NCBI RefSeq assembly: GCF_004053875.1
Contig: NZ_SBIP01000004.1
Coordinates: forward strand, 734,955 to 798,954
Length of the DNA: 64,000 nucleotides
Direction of reading: 5' to 3'
DNA from: Neorhizobium lilium
GTDB lineage: Bacteria > Pseudomonadota > Alphaproteobacteria > Rhizobiales > Rhizobiaceae
Positions 1 to 8,721 of the stretch are shown here, piece after piece; the first letter of the stretch is position 1, and the number at the start of each line of letters is the position of its first letter. The notes beneath the pieces are model-generated. The model saw nothing but the letters and a program-made list of their open reading frames with translations. It was not told the DNA's origin and ran no database searches. The position numbers and the translations under genes were made by a program.

Positions 1-313
1 CGATGCGGAATGTGGTGACATCTCCGGGGGCCGCACGCTTGGCGGGACGATAGCCGGCGATGCGGTTTGGATCGTTGGAGTCTCGGGTCGCGAGAAACGG
101 CGCGGGATGGCCGCCGGGCTGATACCAAAGCGCATTGGCGGCCACGAAGGAAAACAGCACGACAAAGCCCGCCGAGCCAAGGAGCGGCTTCGGATGGCGC
201 GCAACGAGGCTCGCCACGCCCGAGAGGAGTCGCAGGAACAGGCCCGACTTGCGGGCAGGCTGCTTCTTGCCCGTTCGCCTGGGATCAGGCGATTTTTGCT
301 TCCGCCCGCTCAT
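1..313 (-). CDS. N-terminal fragment of a membrane-anchored protein, cut by window edge
   Basis: The reading frame opens with ATG at 313 and runs off the left edge, so only about 104 residues are visible. The first 23 residues are very basic (MSGRKQKSPD then Arg/Lys-rich). One hydrophobic segment lies near residues 44-63 (LLGSAGFVVLFSFVAANALW), followed by a soluble region rich in Pro and Arg. This is the layout of an inner-membrane protein with a cytoplasmic basic tail and a periplasmic body. Its start overlaps the 3' end of the histidine kinase by 29 bases, so the two are probably co-transcribed. In related rhizobia I recall a peptidoglycan-binding protein in this position, but that domain is not visible here, so the assignment is inference. 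Confidence 0.75.
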   Translation of the reverse strand, partial: MSGRKQKSPDPRRTGKKQPARKSGLFLRLLSGVASLVARHPKPLLGSAGFVVLFSFVAANALWYQPGGHPAPFLATRDSNDPNRIAGYRPAKRAAPGDVTTFRI

Positions 314-1820
314 TCGTCAGTTCCTGTGGGTCAATCATGATCCGCTGGTGGCTTGCCTTAAGCCGTGGTGGAAACTCCACCATCTCCCCTGTAGCATCCT
401 GCGGCTCGCAATGCACGCCCGAGCCGTCTGCCGGAAGGGTAATCGTTACAACCGTGCCCTCACCGGGCCGGCTGGCAATCGAAAAGCGCCCACCGTGAAG
501 AGCGACTAGGCCCTTCACCAGCGACAGGCCGAGGCCTGTGCCTTCGTAATGCCGCGTATAATCGTTCTGCACCTGCATGAAGGGCTGGCCTATCAGGGCA
601 AGCTTGTCCTGCGCAATGCCGATGCCGGTATCGCTCACGGAAATCACCAGCTGGTCGCCCTGCAGGCTCGCATCGATAGAGACGACGCCGCCCGGGCCGG
701 TGAACTTGATGGCATTGCCGGCAAGATTGATCAGCACCTGCTGGATGGCACGCCGATCGGCCACGACTTCACCGATCGTGCGTGAGGCGCGGGTGGTCAA
801 CGTGATCCCCTTGTCGCGTGCGGAGAGGTCCAGCATGGCGCGGCAGGTTTCCATCGCCTCGGCGATCGCAAAAGGTTCGGTCAGAAGCTCGTAGCGTCCT
901 GTCTCGATCTTCGACATGTCGAGCATGGTATTGACCACTGACAGAAGATGCGCGCCCGACTGGCGGATGAGGCCGACATATTCGCGCTGCCGGTCGTTGG
1001 CCAGCCGGCCGAAATATTCGCCGGCCAGCACGTCCGAAAAACCAAGTATAGCATTGAGCGGCGTGCGCAGCTCGTGGCTGACGGCGGCGAGGAAGCGAGA
1101 CTTCGCTTCATGGGCGGAATGAGCCTCCGCCGTGCGGCTGACCGCTTCGGCGCGCAGCATCTCTTCCTCGGACCAGTCGCGGGCCTGGCCGAAGATCTGC
1201 GCGAGTTCGCCTTCGGCATTGCGGATGGCAGTCAGGTCGAGGCGGACATGCAGGAACTGGCGACCGGCGGCAGCGGAAAGTGGCCGTTCGATGCGGATGT
1301 CGGCAACCGTGCCCGACGCGCCCTGGCGGAGCAGATCGACGGCCTGAACGAGCGCGATCCGGTCCGACACATGGACGAGTTCGGCAAGCGCCTGGCCCGC
1401 ACCGTCGCGTAGGAGAATCGGGAAGGCCAGACGGTCGCGGCCGCCGATCTTTTCCACCAGGCCATGCGGATCGAGCATCAGGGAAAGGCCTGGGCAGGCC
1501 TCGAAGGCCAGATCCTGCGACAGTTGCTGGCCTGCCGGCTGCGCCAGGCGCGCCGGGAGGAAGGCAAGTGCCGCGACAATGAGGAAGAAGGCCACCACCA
1601 ATGCCGCACCGACCGGCAGCGCAAGCGCCGGGGTCAGCACCATGCTTAGCGCCAGCGGCACGACCAGGAAAGCCAATGCACCGGCAAATGCAAGGCTGCG
1701 CAGCAGCGCGATATCGCCAGCGCGCGCCGCCTGGTTATCTCCCAGGCGGGTCAGCCAGCGGGCTGCCGTCTTATCGACGAACAGCACCGCGCTACCGGCA
1801 ATGTTACTCAATACGCTCAC
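285..1820 (-). CDS. membrane sensor histidine kinase, DivJ/PleC-like
   Basis: This 511-residue protein has two hydrophobic segments near residues 41-60 and 65-90. A PAS-like or linker region spans about 100-215, and a short coiled coil follows. The HisKA domain has the phospho-acceptor at H249 in VSHELRTPLN. The catalytic domain shows an N box (NLAGNAIKF, about 365-373), G1 box (DTGIG, about 397-401) and G2 box (GTGLGLSLVKG, about 427-437). The H-box and dimerisation helix sequence resembles the alphaproteobacterial cell-cycle kinases that act on DivK-type receivers. No receiver domain or cognate regulator is adjacent, so the partner is unknown. It is transcribed upstream of and overlaps the edge-truncated membrane protein. 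The kinase call is firm; the cell-cycle role is inference. Confidence 0.9.
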   Translation of the reverse strand: MSVLSNIAGSAVLFVDKTAARWLTRLGDNQAARAGDIALLRSLAFAGALAFLVVPLALSMVLTPALALPVGAALVVAFFLIVAALAFLPARLAQPAGQQLSQDLAFEACPGLSLMLDPHGLVEKIGGRDRLAFPILLRDGAGQALAELVHVSDRIALVQAVDLLRQGASGTVADIRIERPLSAAAGRQFLHVRLDLTAIRNAEGELAQIFGQARDWSEEEMLRAEAVSRTAEAHSAHEAKSRFLAAVSHELRTPLNAILGFSDVLAGEYFGRLANDRQREYVGLIRQSGAHLLSVVNTMLDMSKIETGRYELLTEPFAIAEAMETCRAMLDLSARDKGITLTTRASRTIGEVVADRRAIQQVLINLAGNAIKFTGPGGVVSIDASLQGDQLVISVSDTGIGIAQDKLALIGQPFMQVQNDYTRHYEGTGLGLSLVKGLVALHGGRFSIASRPGEGTVVTITLPADGSGVHCEPQDATGEMVEFPPRLKASHQRIMIDPQELTNERAEAKIA

Positions 1821-2272
1821 GCAAAAAAACCTGTCGCAGAACTCATCTTACCTCGCCACATTAGGTCTCGGCGGCTTAAGGAAAGGATAAAAGAGAAGGC
1901 GCCAACTGGCCCGGAACCGGCCGTTTATCCCGCTTTGAGACAGCGGGGGAGACGCAATTACCGTCGTGGTTAACGGGGCGTAAGCGGCGGATTTATCTTG
2001 ATTTTTCCTGGCACGTTAACCTTTGCGGCAAAGAAGCTGTTGAAAGCCTCGGCACTTTGGGGGCGCTGCCGCATTTATGCTTAACCCCGACCGTTAAACT
2101 GCGACGGAAAACGATAAGGATGAGCGGCAACGGAACGGATAGATGGCATTTTAGATAAATTTGCCGCGAATCCGAACAAAGCCGTCAAAGGCATATTTTC
2201 TTCCGGGCAGTAGAGTGATGTTCAAGACCGGGACAGACCGGCGACCACGGCCAAGAGCTGCGGACAGAACAG
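1821..2272. other. divergent intergenic region
   Basis: This 452-base gap separates the leftward histidine kinase from the rightward DUF5330 gene and should hold both promoters. It contains several TTAA-type half sites near 1970, 2028 and 2090. None has the 7-base spacing of a CtrA box: the closest pair is spaced by 9 bases. I see no supported small gene or RNA. Confidence 0.5.
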
Positions 2273-2716
2273 GTGGACAAGGCGATGTGGTTTCTGATCA
2301 AGGGAAGCGTATTCTTTGCAGCCGTGCTGGTGGTGCTCTCCTATTTCAGCAGCAAGCCGGTAACGGAGATCGACGGGGTGAAGACCCTTCAGGTCGGCGA
2401 TGCGATGACGGCCGCCACGCAAGCCTATCAATATGTCAGCGCCATCTGCAGCGAAAAACCCGACGTCTGCCAGAAGGGAGCCGAAACCTTTTCCGCGCTT
2501 GGTGTCAGGGCCACCGAAGGTGCCCGCGTTGCCTTCGAACTCCTGGACAAGCAGTTCGGCGCCAAGGAGATGTCGGTCGCCGAACGGGCCGACCCTGATC
2601 CGACATCCTTCCCGTCCAAGGCCATGGCATCCGCCGCCTCCACCGGATCGGCCTCCTCCGACCAGGTTTATACCGGCACCGTGCCGCTGCCGCAAAAGCG
2701 ACCCACGACGCGTTAA
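2273..2716 (+). CDS. DUF5330-type small membrane-anchored protein
   Basis: The product is 147 residues from a GTG start at 2273; an in-frame ATG at 2285 is the alternative. One hydrophobic segment (about residues 6-23, FLIKGSVFFAAVLVVLSYF) is followed by a soluble, presumably periplasmic region with two cysteines (about C59 and C64, in ICSEKPDVC) that could form a disulfide. The C-terminal third is low-complexity and rich in Ser, Ala and Pro. The sequence and its place next to sufE fit the rhizobial DUF5330 family, which has no known function. A strong terminator follows at 2802-2836, so it is probably transcribed alone. Confidence 0.8.
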   Translation: MDKAMWFLIKGSVFFAAVLVVLSYFSSKPVTEIDGVKTLQVGDAMTAATQAYQYVSAICSEKPDVCQKGAETFSALGVRATEGARVAFELLDKQFGAKEMSVAERADPDPTSFPSKAMASAASTGSASSDQVYTGTVPLPQKRPTTR

Positions 2717-2801
2717 GCGCCGATCTATTCGATTTCAAAACTTGCGCCGGGCCTCCGTGCCACGGTTCCCGGCGCCTGACTGCCCACCTTAGCATTTGCT
2801 G

Positions 2802-2836
2802 ACGCCGTGAGGATTGACCCCTCACGGCGTTTTTTT
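2802..2836 (+). terminator. Rho-independent terminator after DUF5330 gene
   Basis: A perfect 11-bp stem (ACGCCGTGAGG at 2802-2812, CCTCACGGCGT at 2820-2830) with a 7-base loop is followed directly by six T residues. It lies about 85 bases after the DUF5330 stop and upstream of the sufE start at 2889. Confidence 0.9.
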
Positions 2837-2888
2837 CTTTATCGGCGCGTCATATTCCCTATATCAGCGGCACGATAGTGGAGCGCGC

Positions 2889-3311
2889 ATGGCAAGCCTG
2901 GAACAGATCCTCGACGATTTCGCCTTTCTGGACGAGTGGGAAGACCGCTATCGCTATGTCATCGAGCTTGGAAAGCAGCTTCCCGACCTGCCGGATTCCG
3001 AAAAGACGGCCGAAAACAAAGTGCAGGGCTGCGCGAGCCAGGTCTGGCTGGTCAGCCATACGGCAGACACAGGCACCGATCCGCTGATGACCTTCGACGG
3101 CGATTCCGACGCCCATATCGTGCGCGGTCTGGTGGCGATCGTGCTTGCCGTCTATTCCGGCAAACACGCTTCCGAAATCGCCGCTATGGATGCGATCGAG
3201 ATCTTCAACAAGATCGGGCTGGTGGAGCATCTTTCCTCGCAACGCGCCAATGGTTTGCGCTCCATGGTCAAGCGCATCCGCGAGGAAGCACGGCTGCGGG
3301 CAGCCGCTTAG
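2889..3311 (+). CDS. sufE: SufE family cysteine desulfurase sulfur acceptor
   Basis: This 140-residue cytoplasmic protein matches the usual SufE length. SufE accepts persulfide sulfur from the desulfurase SufS and stimulates it during Fe-S cluster assembly. The acceptor cysteine is C48 in the family motif NKVQGCASQVW. The N-terminal helix (SLEQILDDFAFLDEWEDRY) and the C-terminal GLVEHLSSQRANGLRSM region are also typical. The open frame extends upstream to 2814, but that extension covers the preceding terminator, so the ATG at 2889 is the start. No suf operon is adjacent; in rhizobia sufE is often found away from sufBCDS. Confidence 0.93.
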   Translation: MASLEQILDDFAFLDEWEDRYRYVIELGKQLPDLPDSEKTAENKVQGCASQVWLVSHTADTGTDPLMTFDGDSDAHIVRGLVAIVLAVYSGKHASEIAAMDAIEIFNKIGLVEHLSSQRANGLRSMVKRIREEARLRAAA

Positions 3312-3336
3312 GACCAATCCCTTCCGGCTTGGCACG

Positions 3337-4149
3337 TCACAGGCTCGGCCGATAATCCTCTGCTCCCCAATGATGATTGCGGCGTGCGGATCGCACCGGT
3401 GGCGGAGCATAGTGGCGGGCAAGCGCCAGAAGCGCGGTGCGCAGCATCAGCTTGGCGGATCGCGCCGGCCATTGCCGTTCCCGTTCCACCAGTTCCAGAC
3501 CCTTGGAAAAGCAGCAGACATCCATGGCGACGCCGGCAAGTTCCGGACCCATGGCCTCCACCGCCTCGCCGAAGCGGGTGCGCGCCGCAATGGCGCTGTC
3601 GGCAATCTCCCCTTGCCCGCCCGCATGACCCTTGCCGCGACCGGCAAGCCTCGGCTCCCAGGATGCCGTGATGCGCGGCTGCATCTGCCCGCGGGTGAAA
3701 TCGGCCAGCAGCCTTTCGCCCGCTTCGACCGCTTCTGCCGGCATGAAGGGCTCGCCGTCCCGGTCCTTCAACCGAGCAATCGCACCGAGTGGCGATTCGG
3801 TGAGGTTGCGCCGGGCTTTTTGGCGCACCGCCTCGACCTCCACCACCGTATCCACGATCTCGCGATGCTGATCGGCAAACACATCCTCGCTTTCCAACAG
3901 GGCGCGGCGCAGAAAGGCAGCCGCCTCGTTCGATGCGTGAAGCTCGCCCGCTGTCCACTGCACGAGCCCCAGCGACTGCGCCTGGTCCAGGACGGCTTGC
4001 GGATAGATCCGCTCTTCGCCGCCGCAAACGCGGATGCCGTCTTGCGCCTTTTCGGTACGGCAGGTGCCGCGCAGAAGCTGGCGGACAAGGCGAAGGAGCT
4101 GTTTGCGGCCGGCTCTGGCGGTTTCTGCCGTCTTTTTGGCGTCAGTCAT
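3337..4149 (-). CDS. DUF6456 domain protein
   Basis: The product is 270 residues from ATG at 4149; a longer open frame to 4293 overlaps the upstream gene and is not needed. The N-terminal half resembles a small winged-helix or helix-bundle region (RKQLLRLVRQLLRG and later). The C-terminal half carries the DUF6456-like stretch with SPLGAIARLKDRDG, ITASWEPRL and DVCCFSKGLELVERER. I know of no assigned function for the family. Its start overlaps the stop of the upstream DnaA-like HTH gene by 8 bases, so the two are translationally coupled and probably act together. It lacks signal peptide or membrane segments, so it is cytoplasmic. Confidence 0.82.
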   Translation of the reverse strand: MTDAKKTAETARAGRKQLLRLVRQLLRGTCRTEKAQDGIRVCGGEERIYPQAVLDQAQSLGLVQWTAGELHASNEAAAFLRRALLESEDVFADQHREIVDTVVEVEAVRQKARRNLTESPLGAIARLKDRDGEPFMPAEAVEAGERLLADFTRGQMQPRITASWEPRLAGRGKGHAGGQGEIADSAIAARTRFGEAVEAMGPELAGVAMDVCCFSKGLELVERERQWPARSAKLMLRTALLALARHYAPPPVRSARRNHHWGAEDYRPSL

Positions 4150-4564
4150 GGGCCGGAACCTCCACGAGGCCGAAGACGGTCGTGACAAGCCGCTCCACCG
4201 TCGCAACGAAATCGTCGAAGGCCGGATCGTCCCGGCGATCCTCCACCACATGGCAGGCATGGCCGACCGTGGTGCGGTCTCGCCCGAAGGCATCGCCGAT
4301 GTCGCTCAGAGAAACGCGCAGGGCGACATGGCAGACATACATGGCGATCTGCCGGACATGGCAGGCGAAACGTCTCCGGTCGCGACGCAGCATGATCCGG
4401 TCGCCGAGGAGAAGCACAAGCTCAGCAGTCAGCTGGCGCACGATCCGGCAAGCCGTCTTCAGCGGCAAACTGGCCGGCAGCTGCGGCGTGGAAAAGGGCT
4501 GTGCCGCCTGCAAAAGGCCGGGTTCAGGTGTAAAATGAGGCTCGATATGTTTCTCGAAGGGCAT
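4142..4564 (-). CDS. stand-alone DnaA domain-IV-like helix-turn-helix protein
   Basis: This 140-residue protein has no AAA+ domain but contains a DnaA C-terminal HTH motif at about residues 85-103 (SLSDIGDAFGRDRTTVGHA). It matches the DnaA signature in which GRDHTTVLHA contacts the DnaA box, with Arg in place of the signature His. A basic helix (LRRDRRRFACHVRQ) precedes it, as in DnaA domain IV. It should therefore bind DnaA-box-like DNA without hydrolysing ATP. It overlaps the DUF6456 gene by 8 bases in a two-gene operon. Whether it affects replication or only transcription cannot be told from sequence. Confidence 0.8.
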   Translation of the reverse strand: MPFEKHIEPHFTPEPGLLQAAQPFSTPQLPASLPLKTACRIVRQLTAELVLLLGDRIMLRRDRRRFACHVRQIAMYVCHVALRVSLSDIGDAFGRDRTTVGHACHVVEDRRDDPAFDDFVATVERLVTTVFGLVEVPAHD

Positions 4565-4734
4565 GACAACTCCTCAATTAATAGGAATTAATTCATACAC
4601 CTTGGAGCATATATGGGGATGCAATCAACCATGCTTCCGCAACCTTACGCTGAATATACACGGTTTTCGGCAATTCCTGCACCGATTTATGGGATTATTT
4701 TCCTCTTTTCATCCCCGCAGTTTCCGTACAAACG

Positions 4735-4763
4735 AAAAGACCGGGCACGAGCCCGGTCTTTTT
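4735..4763. terminator. bidirectional terminator between mucR and the DnaA-like HTH region
   Basis: The stem AAAGACCGGGC / GCCCGGTCTTT with loop ACGA has A-rich sequence on the left and T-rich sequence on the right. It can therefore work on either strand. On the minus strand it lies about 105 bases after the mucR stop. Confidence 0.8.
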
Positions 4764-4866
4764 CTGCTGGTGGGAAAGTCGCCCCGTATCGGCGGCGGGC
4801 GGCGGGCGTTGTGATTGCGCCCACGCCTTTGACGAGCCGGCATAGAGTTGAACCGGCGGCGGCCGT

Positions 4867-5298
4867 TCAGGCCTTTGCGCGCTTGCGGCGCTGGCCGAGA
4901 CCCATTTCCTTGGCAAGCCGCGAGCGGGCTTCCGCATAGGCCGGCGCGACCATGGGGTAATCTGCCGGCAGGCCCCATTTTTCGCGGTATTCTTCAGGCG
5001 TCATATTATAGTGAGTCATCAGGTGGCGCTTCAGCGACTTGAACTTCATGCCGTCTTCCAGGCAGATCAGGTAGTCGTCTTCGATCGACTTCTTGATCGG
5101 AACCGGCGGCTTCGGCTTCTCGACGGGGGCCGCAACCGGGGCCGGCGAGGACGTATTGCTGAGTGCGGAATGCACGTCGGAAATCAGGTTGGAAAGATCT
5201 CCGACCGGGACAACATGATTGCTCACATAGGCAGCCACGATGTCTGCGGTCAGTTCCACCAGCAGATCCGGGCTGTTGCCCAATGCGACTTCGGTCAT
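4867..5298 (-). CDS. mucR: MucR/Ros family zinc-finger transcriptional regulator
   Basis: At 143 residues this is the normal MucR length. MucR-type proteins are global H-NS-like regulators of exopolysaccharide, motility and cell-cycle genes in rhizobia. The N-terminal half (residues 1-50) is the oligomerisation region; a Pro-rich linker follows (about 51-68). The zinc finger uses C79, D82, H92 and H96 (CLEDG then KRHLMTHY), so the second classical Cys is replaced by Asp, as in MucR rather than Ros. The C-terminal [19 protein letters not shown] block is diagnostic. It is monocistronic, with a 424-base AT-rich leader that suits the known autoregulation of the family. Confidence 0.95.
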   Translation of the reverse strand: MTEVALGNSPDLLVELTADIVAAYVSNHVVPVGDLSNLISDVHSALSNTSSPAPVAAPVEKPKPPVPIKKSIEDDYLICLEDGMKFKSLKRHLMTHYNMTPEEYREKWGLPADYPMVAPAYAEARSRLAKEMGLGQRRKRAKA

Positions 5299-5722
5299 TT
5301 TCTCAGTCTCCTGTCTTCATTTCGTGACGAGCACCACGACCTTCGCGGCACTCGCTTTTCGTAAAGCCGTCAAGCAAATCCATTCCTCACGCCCGCATTG
5401 TCCGAAGACCGAAACCTACCCCTAAGTTTCATGCGGATCGTAACGAATCGACTACTTGATGTTGCTCTGACCGGGAGAATTTTCCTTGAACTGACGCGTT
5501 GTGCGCACGGCACAATTGCGCGGTCTACGGGAAAACGCCAGGTTTAGACCAACATCCATGCTCTACAGAGCGTGAAGTAGCATCGGGATTTAAAAAGTCC
5601 AACTGCGAAATTTAGTAATGAATCAAATTTGCATATGCTACAGCGGCAAAAAATGCCTTTTACTGGCCGAAATCGGTAACAATTCCCGCAGTATGACGTT
5701 CTTATAACTTTATGGTGGAAGC
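5299..5722. promoter_or_regulatory. long AT-rich region upstream of mucR
   Basis: This 424-base gap lies between the end of the antiporter operon and mucR. The part at about 5560-5720 is clearly richer in A/T than its surroundings, with several T-A steps and A/T runs (for example 5588-5640). MucR proteins prefer AT-rich DNA with TpA steps and repress their own promoter, so an autoregulatory site here is likely by family knowledge. I see no open frame worth calling. Confidence 0.5.
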
Positions 5723-6067
5723 CTATATTGACTCTGGACGATTCTTCATCTCATCCAAGACTGACTGCTTCGCCAGCGGATAACCCGATTTGCGGGCTGC
5801 CATTGCAAGAAGATGCGCCGATACGGGTGCTGTTAGCAAAAAGAAAAAGAATCCGGCAAGCGCCCGTGCAAGCGTACCCAGATCTCCCGCATGAAGGCCG
5901 ACCGCAAGCAGCATCAGAGCCGACCCCACCGTGCCCGCCTTCGAGGCTGCGTGCATCCGGCTATAGAGGTCCGGCAGCCGGTTGAGGCCGACTGCCGCCG
6001 CCAGCACGAAGAGCGCGCCCAGGAGGACGATCATGGCGATCGCCGTCTCGCTCAGCATCTGGATCAT
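5723..6067 (-). CDS. mrpG: Mrp/Pha antiporter subunit G
   Basis: This is the last gene of the Mrp (Pha, Mnh) monovalent cation/proton antiporter operon. The 114-residue product has three hydrophobic segments (about residues 8-28, 45-63 and 68-90) and the MnhG signature [20 protein letters not shown]. MrpG is a small membrane subunit needed for assembly and activity of the complex. Its start overlaps the stop of mrpF by 4 bases. The soluble tail is short and charged. No terminator with a T tract follows immediately. Confidence 0.93.
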   Translation of the reverse strand: MIQMLSETAIAMIVLLGALFVLAAAVGLNRLPDLYSRMHAASKAGTVGSALMLLAVGLHAGDLGTLARALAGFFFFLLTAPVSAHLLAMAARKSGYPLAKQSVLDEMKNRPESI

Positions 6068-6459
6068 CGGGATTTCCTCCGGCGATTGCTCACAGTCTCG
6101 TCGGGTTTTTCCTTGCGGCCCGGCTTACGGCGGGCCTGAGGCGGCGCCATGGTTACGATCGCCGGCCGCAGCAGCGCTGGAGGCTCCCCTTCGGGCGCCG
6201 GGCTGGCGAGGATGAAGCGGGCAAAGGCGACGGTCGCGAGAAAGCCGACAAGGCCAAGCGAGATGGCGATGTCGATATAGAGCGTGAAACCCGTGCGGAT
6301 CGCGATCAGGGCGATGAAGCCGATCACGATTCCGACCAGCATGTCGAGCGCCACCACGCGGTCCGGCAGGGTCGGCCCCTTCACCACCCGCCACACGGTC
6401 AGCAGGAAGGCGAGGCACAGCACGAGCATGGCAACCCAGATGGCGGCAGACAGGATCAT
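6064..6459 (-). CDS. mrpF: Mrp/Pha antiporter subunit F
   Basis: The 131-residue membrane subunit carries three hydrophobic helices near residues 4-24, 35-54 and 60-80. The conserved MrpF segment [17 protein letters not shown] is present, and its Asp is conserved in the family. The ATG at 6459 overlaps the mrpE stop by 4 bases, which rules out the longer open frame to 6531. The C-terminal 45 residues are basic and Pro-rich ([10 protein letters not shown]), an extension beyond the usual length of about 90 residues. It belongs to the same complex as the neighbouring mrp genes. Confidence 0.92.
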   Translation of the reverse strand: MILSAAIWVAMLVLCLAFLLTVWRVVKGPTLPDRVVALDMLVGIVIGFIALIAIRTGFTLYIDIAISLGLVGFLATVAFARFILASPAPEGEPPALLRPAIVTMAPPQARRKPGRKEKPDETVSNRRRKSR

Positions 6460-6929
6460 CGGAAAGCCTCCATGATCTTGCGCTCGAAGCCTTCCGCAAT
6501 CTCCCGCTTCGTGGCCTCCACGTTGGAGCAATCGAGCGCATGGACGAAGAGCGTGCGGCGATCGGGCGAGACATCGACCGAGAGCGTGCCGGGCGTCAGC
6601 GTGATCAGGTTGGCCAGAAGCGTGATCTCGAAATCCCGATCGACGGTCAAGGGAAAGGCGAAGATGCCGGGATGGATCTGCATGCGCGGCGACAGCACCA
6701 GCACGGCCACTTTCCAGGCCGACAGCGCCAGCTCCTTGAAGAAGAGCAGCAGCAGCGACAGGATCCGGCCAAGCCGGCGGCCATAGCCGGTGGCGCTGAT
6801 CTCCCCCCGCACGATCCAGAGCGCCAGCGTCGAGAGAGCAAAGCCGAACAGGAGGTTCTGGACGGAGGCGCTTCCGGTGATCGCCGCCCAGATCACGGCG
6901 AAAACAAGCGACAGAACGAAGACGATCAT
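6456..6929 (-). CDS. mrpE: Mrp/Pha antiporter subunit E
   Basis: This 157-residue protein has an N-terminal pair of hydrophobic helices, a third near residues 52-80 ([23 protein letters not shown]), and a cytoplasmic C-terminal domain. MnhE hallmarks are visible: [19 protein letters not shown] and the following HALDC. Its start overlaps mrpD and its end overlaps mrpF, each by 4 bases, so subunit synthesis is coupled. MrpE is required for stability of the antiporter complex in studied systems. Confidence 0.93.
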   Translation of the reverse strand: MIVFVLSLVFAVIWAAITGSASVQNLLFGFALSTLALWIVRGEISATGYGRRLGRILSLLLLFFKELALSAWKVAVLVLSPRMQIHPGIFAFPLTVDRDFEITLLANLITLTPGTLSVDVSPDRRTLFVHALDCSNVEATKREIAEGFERKIMEAFR

Positions 6930-8488
6930 GGCACCCGACCTCCCGGAAAGACGGAGTTTATATAGGCCTGCGGATCGGCAAGGCTATCGGCCGCCGCCTG
7001 CGACAGGCGCAGCACCGGCTCGGGAAACACGCCGAAGACAAGCGTGACGACGGCAAGGCCGGCGAGCGGCAGGGTGATGCGCCAATCCGTCGGGCATGGC
7101 TGTTCGACCGCCGGTGTGGGCTGCGGCCGCCAATAGGCAAGCAGGAAGACGCGGGCAAGCGCCAGCGTCAGCAGGAAGGCGGAGACGAGGATCGCGGCGG
7201 CAAGCCACCATGCGCCGATATCGAGCGCTGCCTTGAGCAGCGCCACCTTGGGCCACAGCCCGGACAGCGGCGGCAGGCCCGCTGCCGCCAGCATGAGAAG
7301 GAAGGAGATGGCAGCAAAGCCCGGCGACCGGCGATAGAGACCGCCAAGGCTCGCCAGCGACCAGGACCCGCCGATGCGCGCCGCCTCCCCCGCCATGAGA
7401 TAGAGCGCCGTCATGGTGATCACCGAGTGGAGCGCGTAAAGGACCGCCCCGCCGACCGCTGCCGGCGTGCCGACTGCGACGCCTGCCATCATATTGCCGA
7501 TGCCGGCGATGACCACATAACCGATCAGCCGGCGCGTATCCATCTGGGCTAGCGCGCCGAGCGCGCCTAGCAGCATGGTCAGCGCCGCGGATACGGCAAT
7601 CACGAAGCTCAACGCCTCGCGCTCCACCGGCAGAAGCATGATGGTGACGCGGATCAGCGCATAAATGCCGACCTTGGTCAGCAGGCCACCGAACAGGGCC
7701 GACACGACGATACGCGGCGTGTGATAGGAGGCGGGAAGCCAGAAGTTGACGGGGAAGGCCGCCGCCTTCATGGCGAAGGCGAGCACGAACAGTGCCGTCA
7801 GCGTGGTGAGCGGCGCATCGGGCGGGGCAAGCCTCGCCTTGGTGGCGATATCGGCCATATTGAGCGTGCCGAAGATCGCATAGAGAATGCCGACGGCGAT
7901 GAGGAAAAGCGTCGTGGCGATCAGGTTGAGCAGCGCATATTTGAGCGCGCCCTCGATCTGCCGCGGTTCCGAGCCCAGGATCAGCAGGCCGAAGGAGGAG
8001 ATCAGCAGCACTTCGAACCAGACATAGAGGTTGAAGATGTCGCCGGTCAGGAAGGCGCCGCTGACGCCTGCCATCAGCAGCATCAGGAAGGGGTAGAACC
8101 CGTAACGCCGCCCTGCCGCGTCGATATCGGCGAGCGAAAACAGGCCGGCCGCCAGCGCTGCAATCGCTGCGGCAAGCGCCATGGCCGCCCCGAAGAGATC
8201 GGCGGTAAAGGCGATGCCATAGGGCGGCAACCAGCGGCCCATGACCATGGTGACCGGACCATGCAGGCTGACCCGCCAGAGCAGCGCCGCATCCAGCACG
8301 ACGAGCATCACGAGCGCGGCAATGGCGATCGCGCCATGCAGGCGTACGGATTTTCGCACCATCATCAACAGGGCGCCGGTGCCGATCATCAGCACGACCG
8401 GGAGCACGACCAGCCAGTCGCCGAGCGGCGGCGGGGTCAGCACCAGGGCTGCGGAGAGATCGACGGCGGGAGATGCGGAAGCGGCCAT
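6926..8488 (-). CDS. mrpD: Mrp/Pha antiporter subunit D, proton-translocating
   Basis: The 520-residue polytopic protein has about 14 hydrophobic helices and belongs to the proton-pumping NADH dehydrogenase subunit (NuoL/M/N) superfamily. Typical features are [20 protein letters not shown], containing the conserved helix-5 Glu, and [20 protein letters not shown], containing the helix-7 Lys. MrpD pairs with MrpA to couple proton uptake to Na+ or K+ extrusion. It is separated from the upstream mrpC by 256 bases holding an inverted-repeat element, the only large gap in an otherwise overlapping operon. Confidence 0.95.
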   Translation of the reverse strand: MAASASPAVDLSAALVLTPPPLGDWLVVLPVVLMIGTGALLMMVRKSVRLHGAIAIAALVMLVVLDAALLWRVSLHGPVTMVMGRWLPPYGIAFTADLFGAAMALAAAIAALAAGLFSLADIDAAGRRYGFYPFLMLLMAGVSGAFLTGDIFNLYVWFEVLLISSFGLLILGSEPRQIEGALKYALLNLIATTLFLIAVGILYAIFGTLNMADIATKARLAPPDAPLTTLTALFVLAFAMKAAAFPVNFWLPASYHTPRIVVSALFGGLLTKVGIYALIRVTIMLLPVEREALSFVIAVSAALTMLLGALGALAQMDTRRLIGYVVIAGIGNMMAGVAVGTPAAVGGAVLYALHSVITMTALYLMAGEAARIGGSWSLASLGGLYRRSPGFAAISFLLMLAAAGLPPLSGLWPKVALLKAALDIGAWWLAAAILVSAFLLTLALARVFLLAYWRPQPTPAVEQPCPTDWRITLPLAGLAVVTLVFGVFPEPVLRLSQAAADSLADPQAYINSVFPGGRVP

Positions 8489-8526
8489 CAGCGGACGGCC
8501 TCCACAGACCTGCGGCTCAGGGTATT

Positions 8527-8721
8527 ACCCCCCTCTGCCCTGCTGGGCATCTCCCCCTCAAGGGGGGAGATCACAAGTGGCATGACCTTCCCGCAAAGCC
8601 GACCTCGCGTTCCGTGATCGCCAAGGGTTGATTGATGACTTCGTTCATTGTCTGGGGACGCCGGTGCGCCCAGCCGATCTCCCCCCTTGAGGGGGAGATG
8701 CCCGGCAGGGCAGAGGGGGGT
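8527..8721. repeat. 195-bp element bounded by 46-bp inverted repeats inside the mrp operon
   Basis: The left arm (8527-8572) and right arm (8676-8721) are inverted copies, identical at 45 of 46 positions. Each arm also contains its own shorter palindrome (CTCCCCCTCAAGGGGGGAG). The motif, with a core that reads as SPLEGEMPGRAEGG when translated, is a common type of intergenic repeat in rhizobial genomes. It has no transposase gene. The 103-base centre shows no obvious coding potential. It sits between mrpC and mrpD. Confidence 0.88.

Noticed and set aside
2085..2100. TTAA pair resembling a CtrA box near the DUF5330 gene
   Set aside because: The half sites are 9 bases apart, not 7, so the consensus spacing fails.
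7721..8617. 298-codon plus-strand frame across mrpD
   Set aside because: Antisense to mrpD with low-complexity Gly/Asp/His composition and no domain.
8527..8721. Interpretation of the inverted-repeat element as an insertion sequence
   Set aside because: The 103-base centre contains no transposase, and I found no flanking target-site duplication. A non-autonomous element cannot be excluded.
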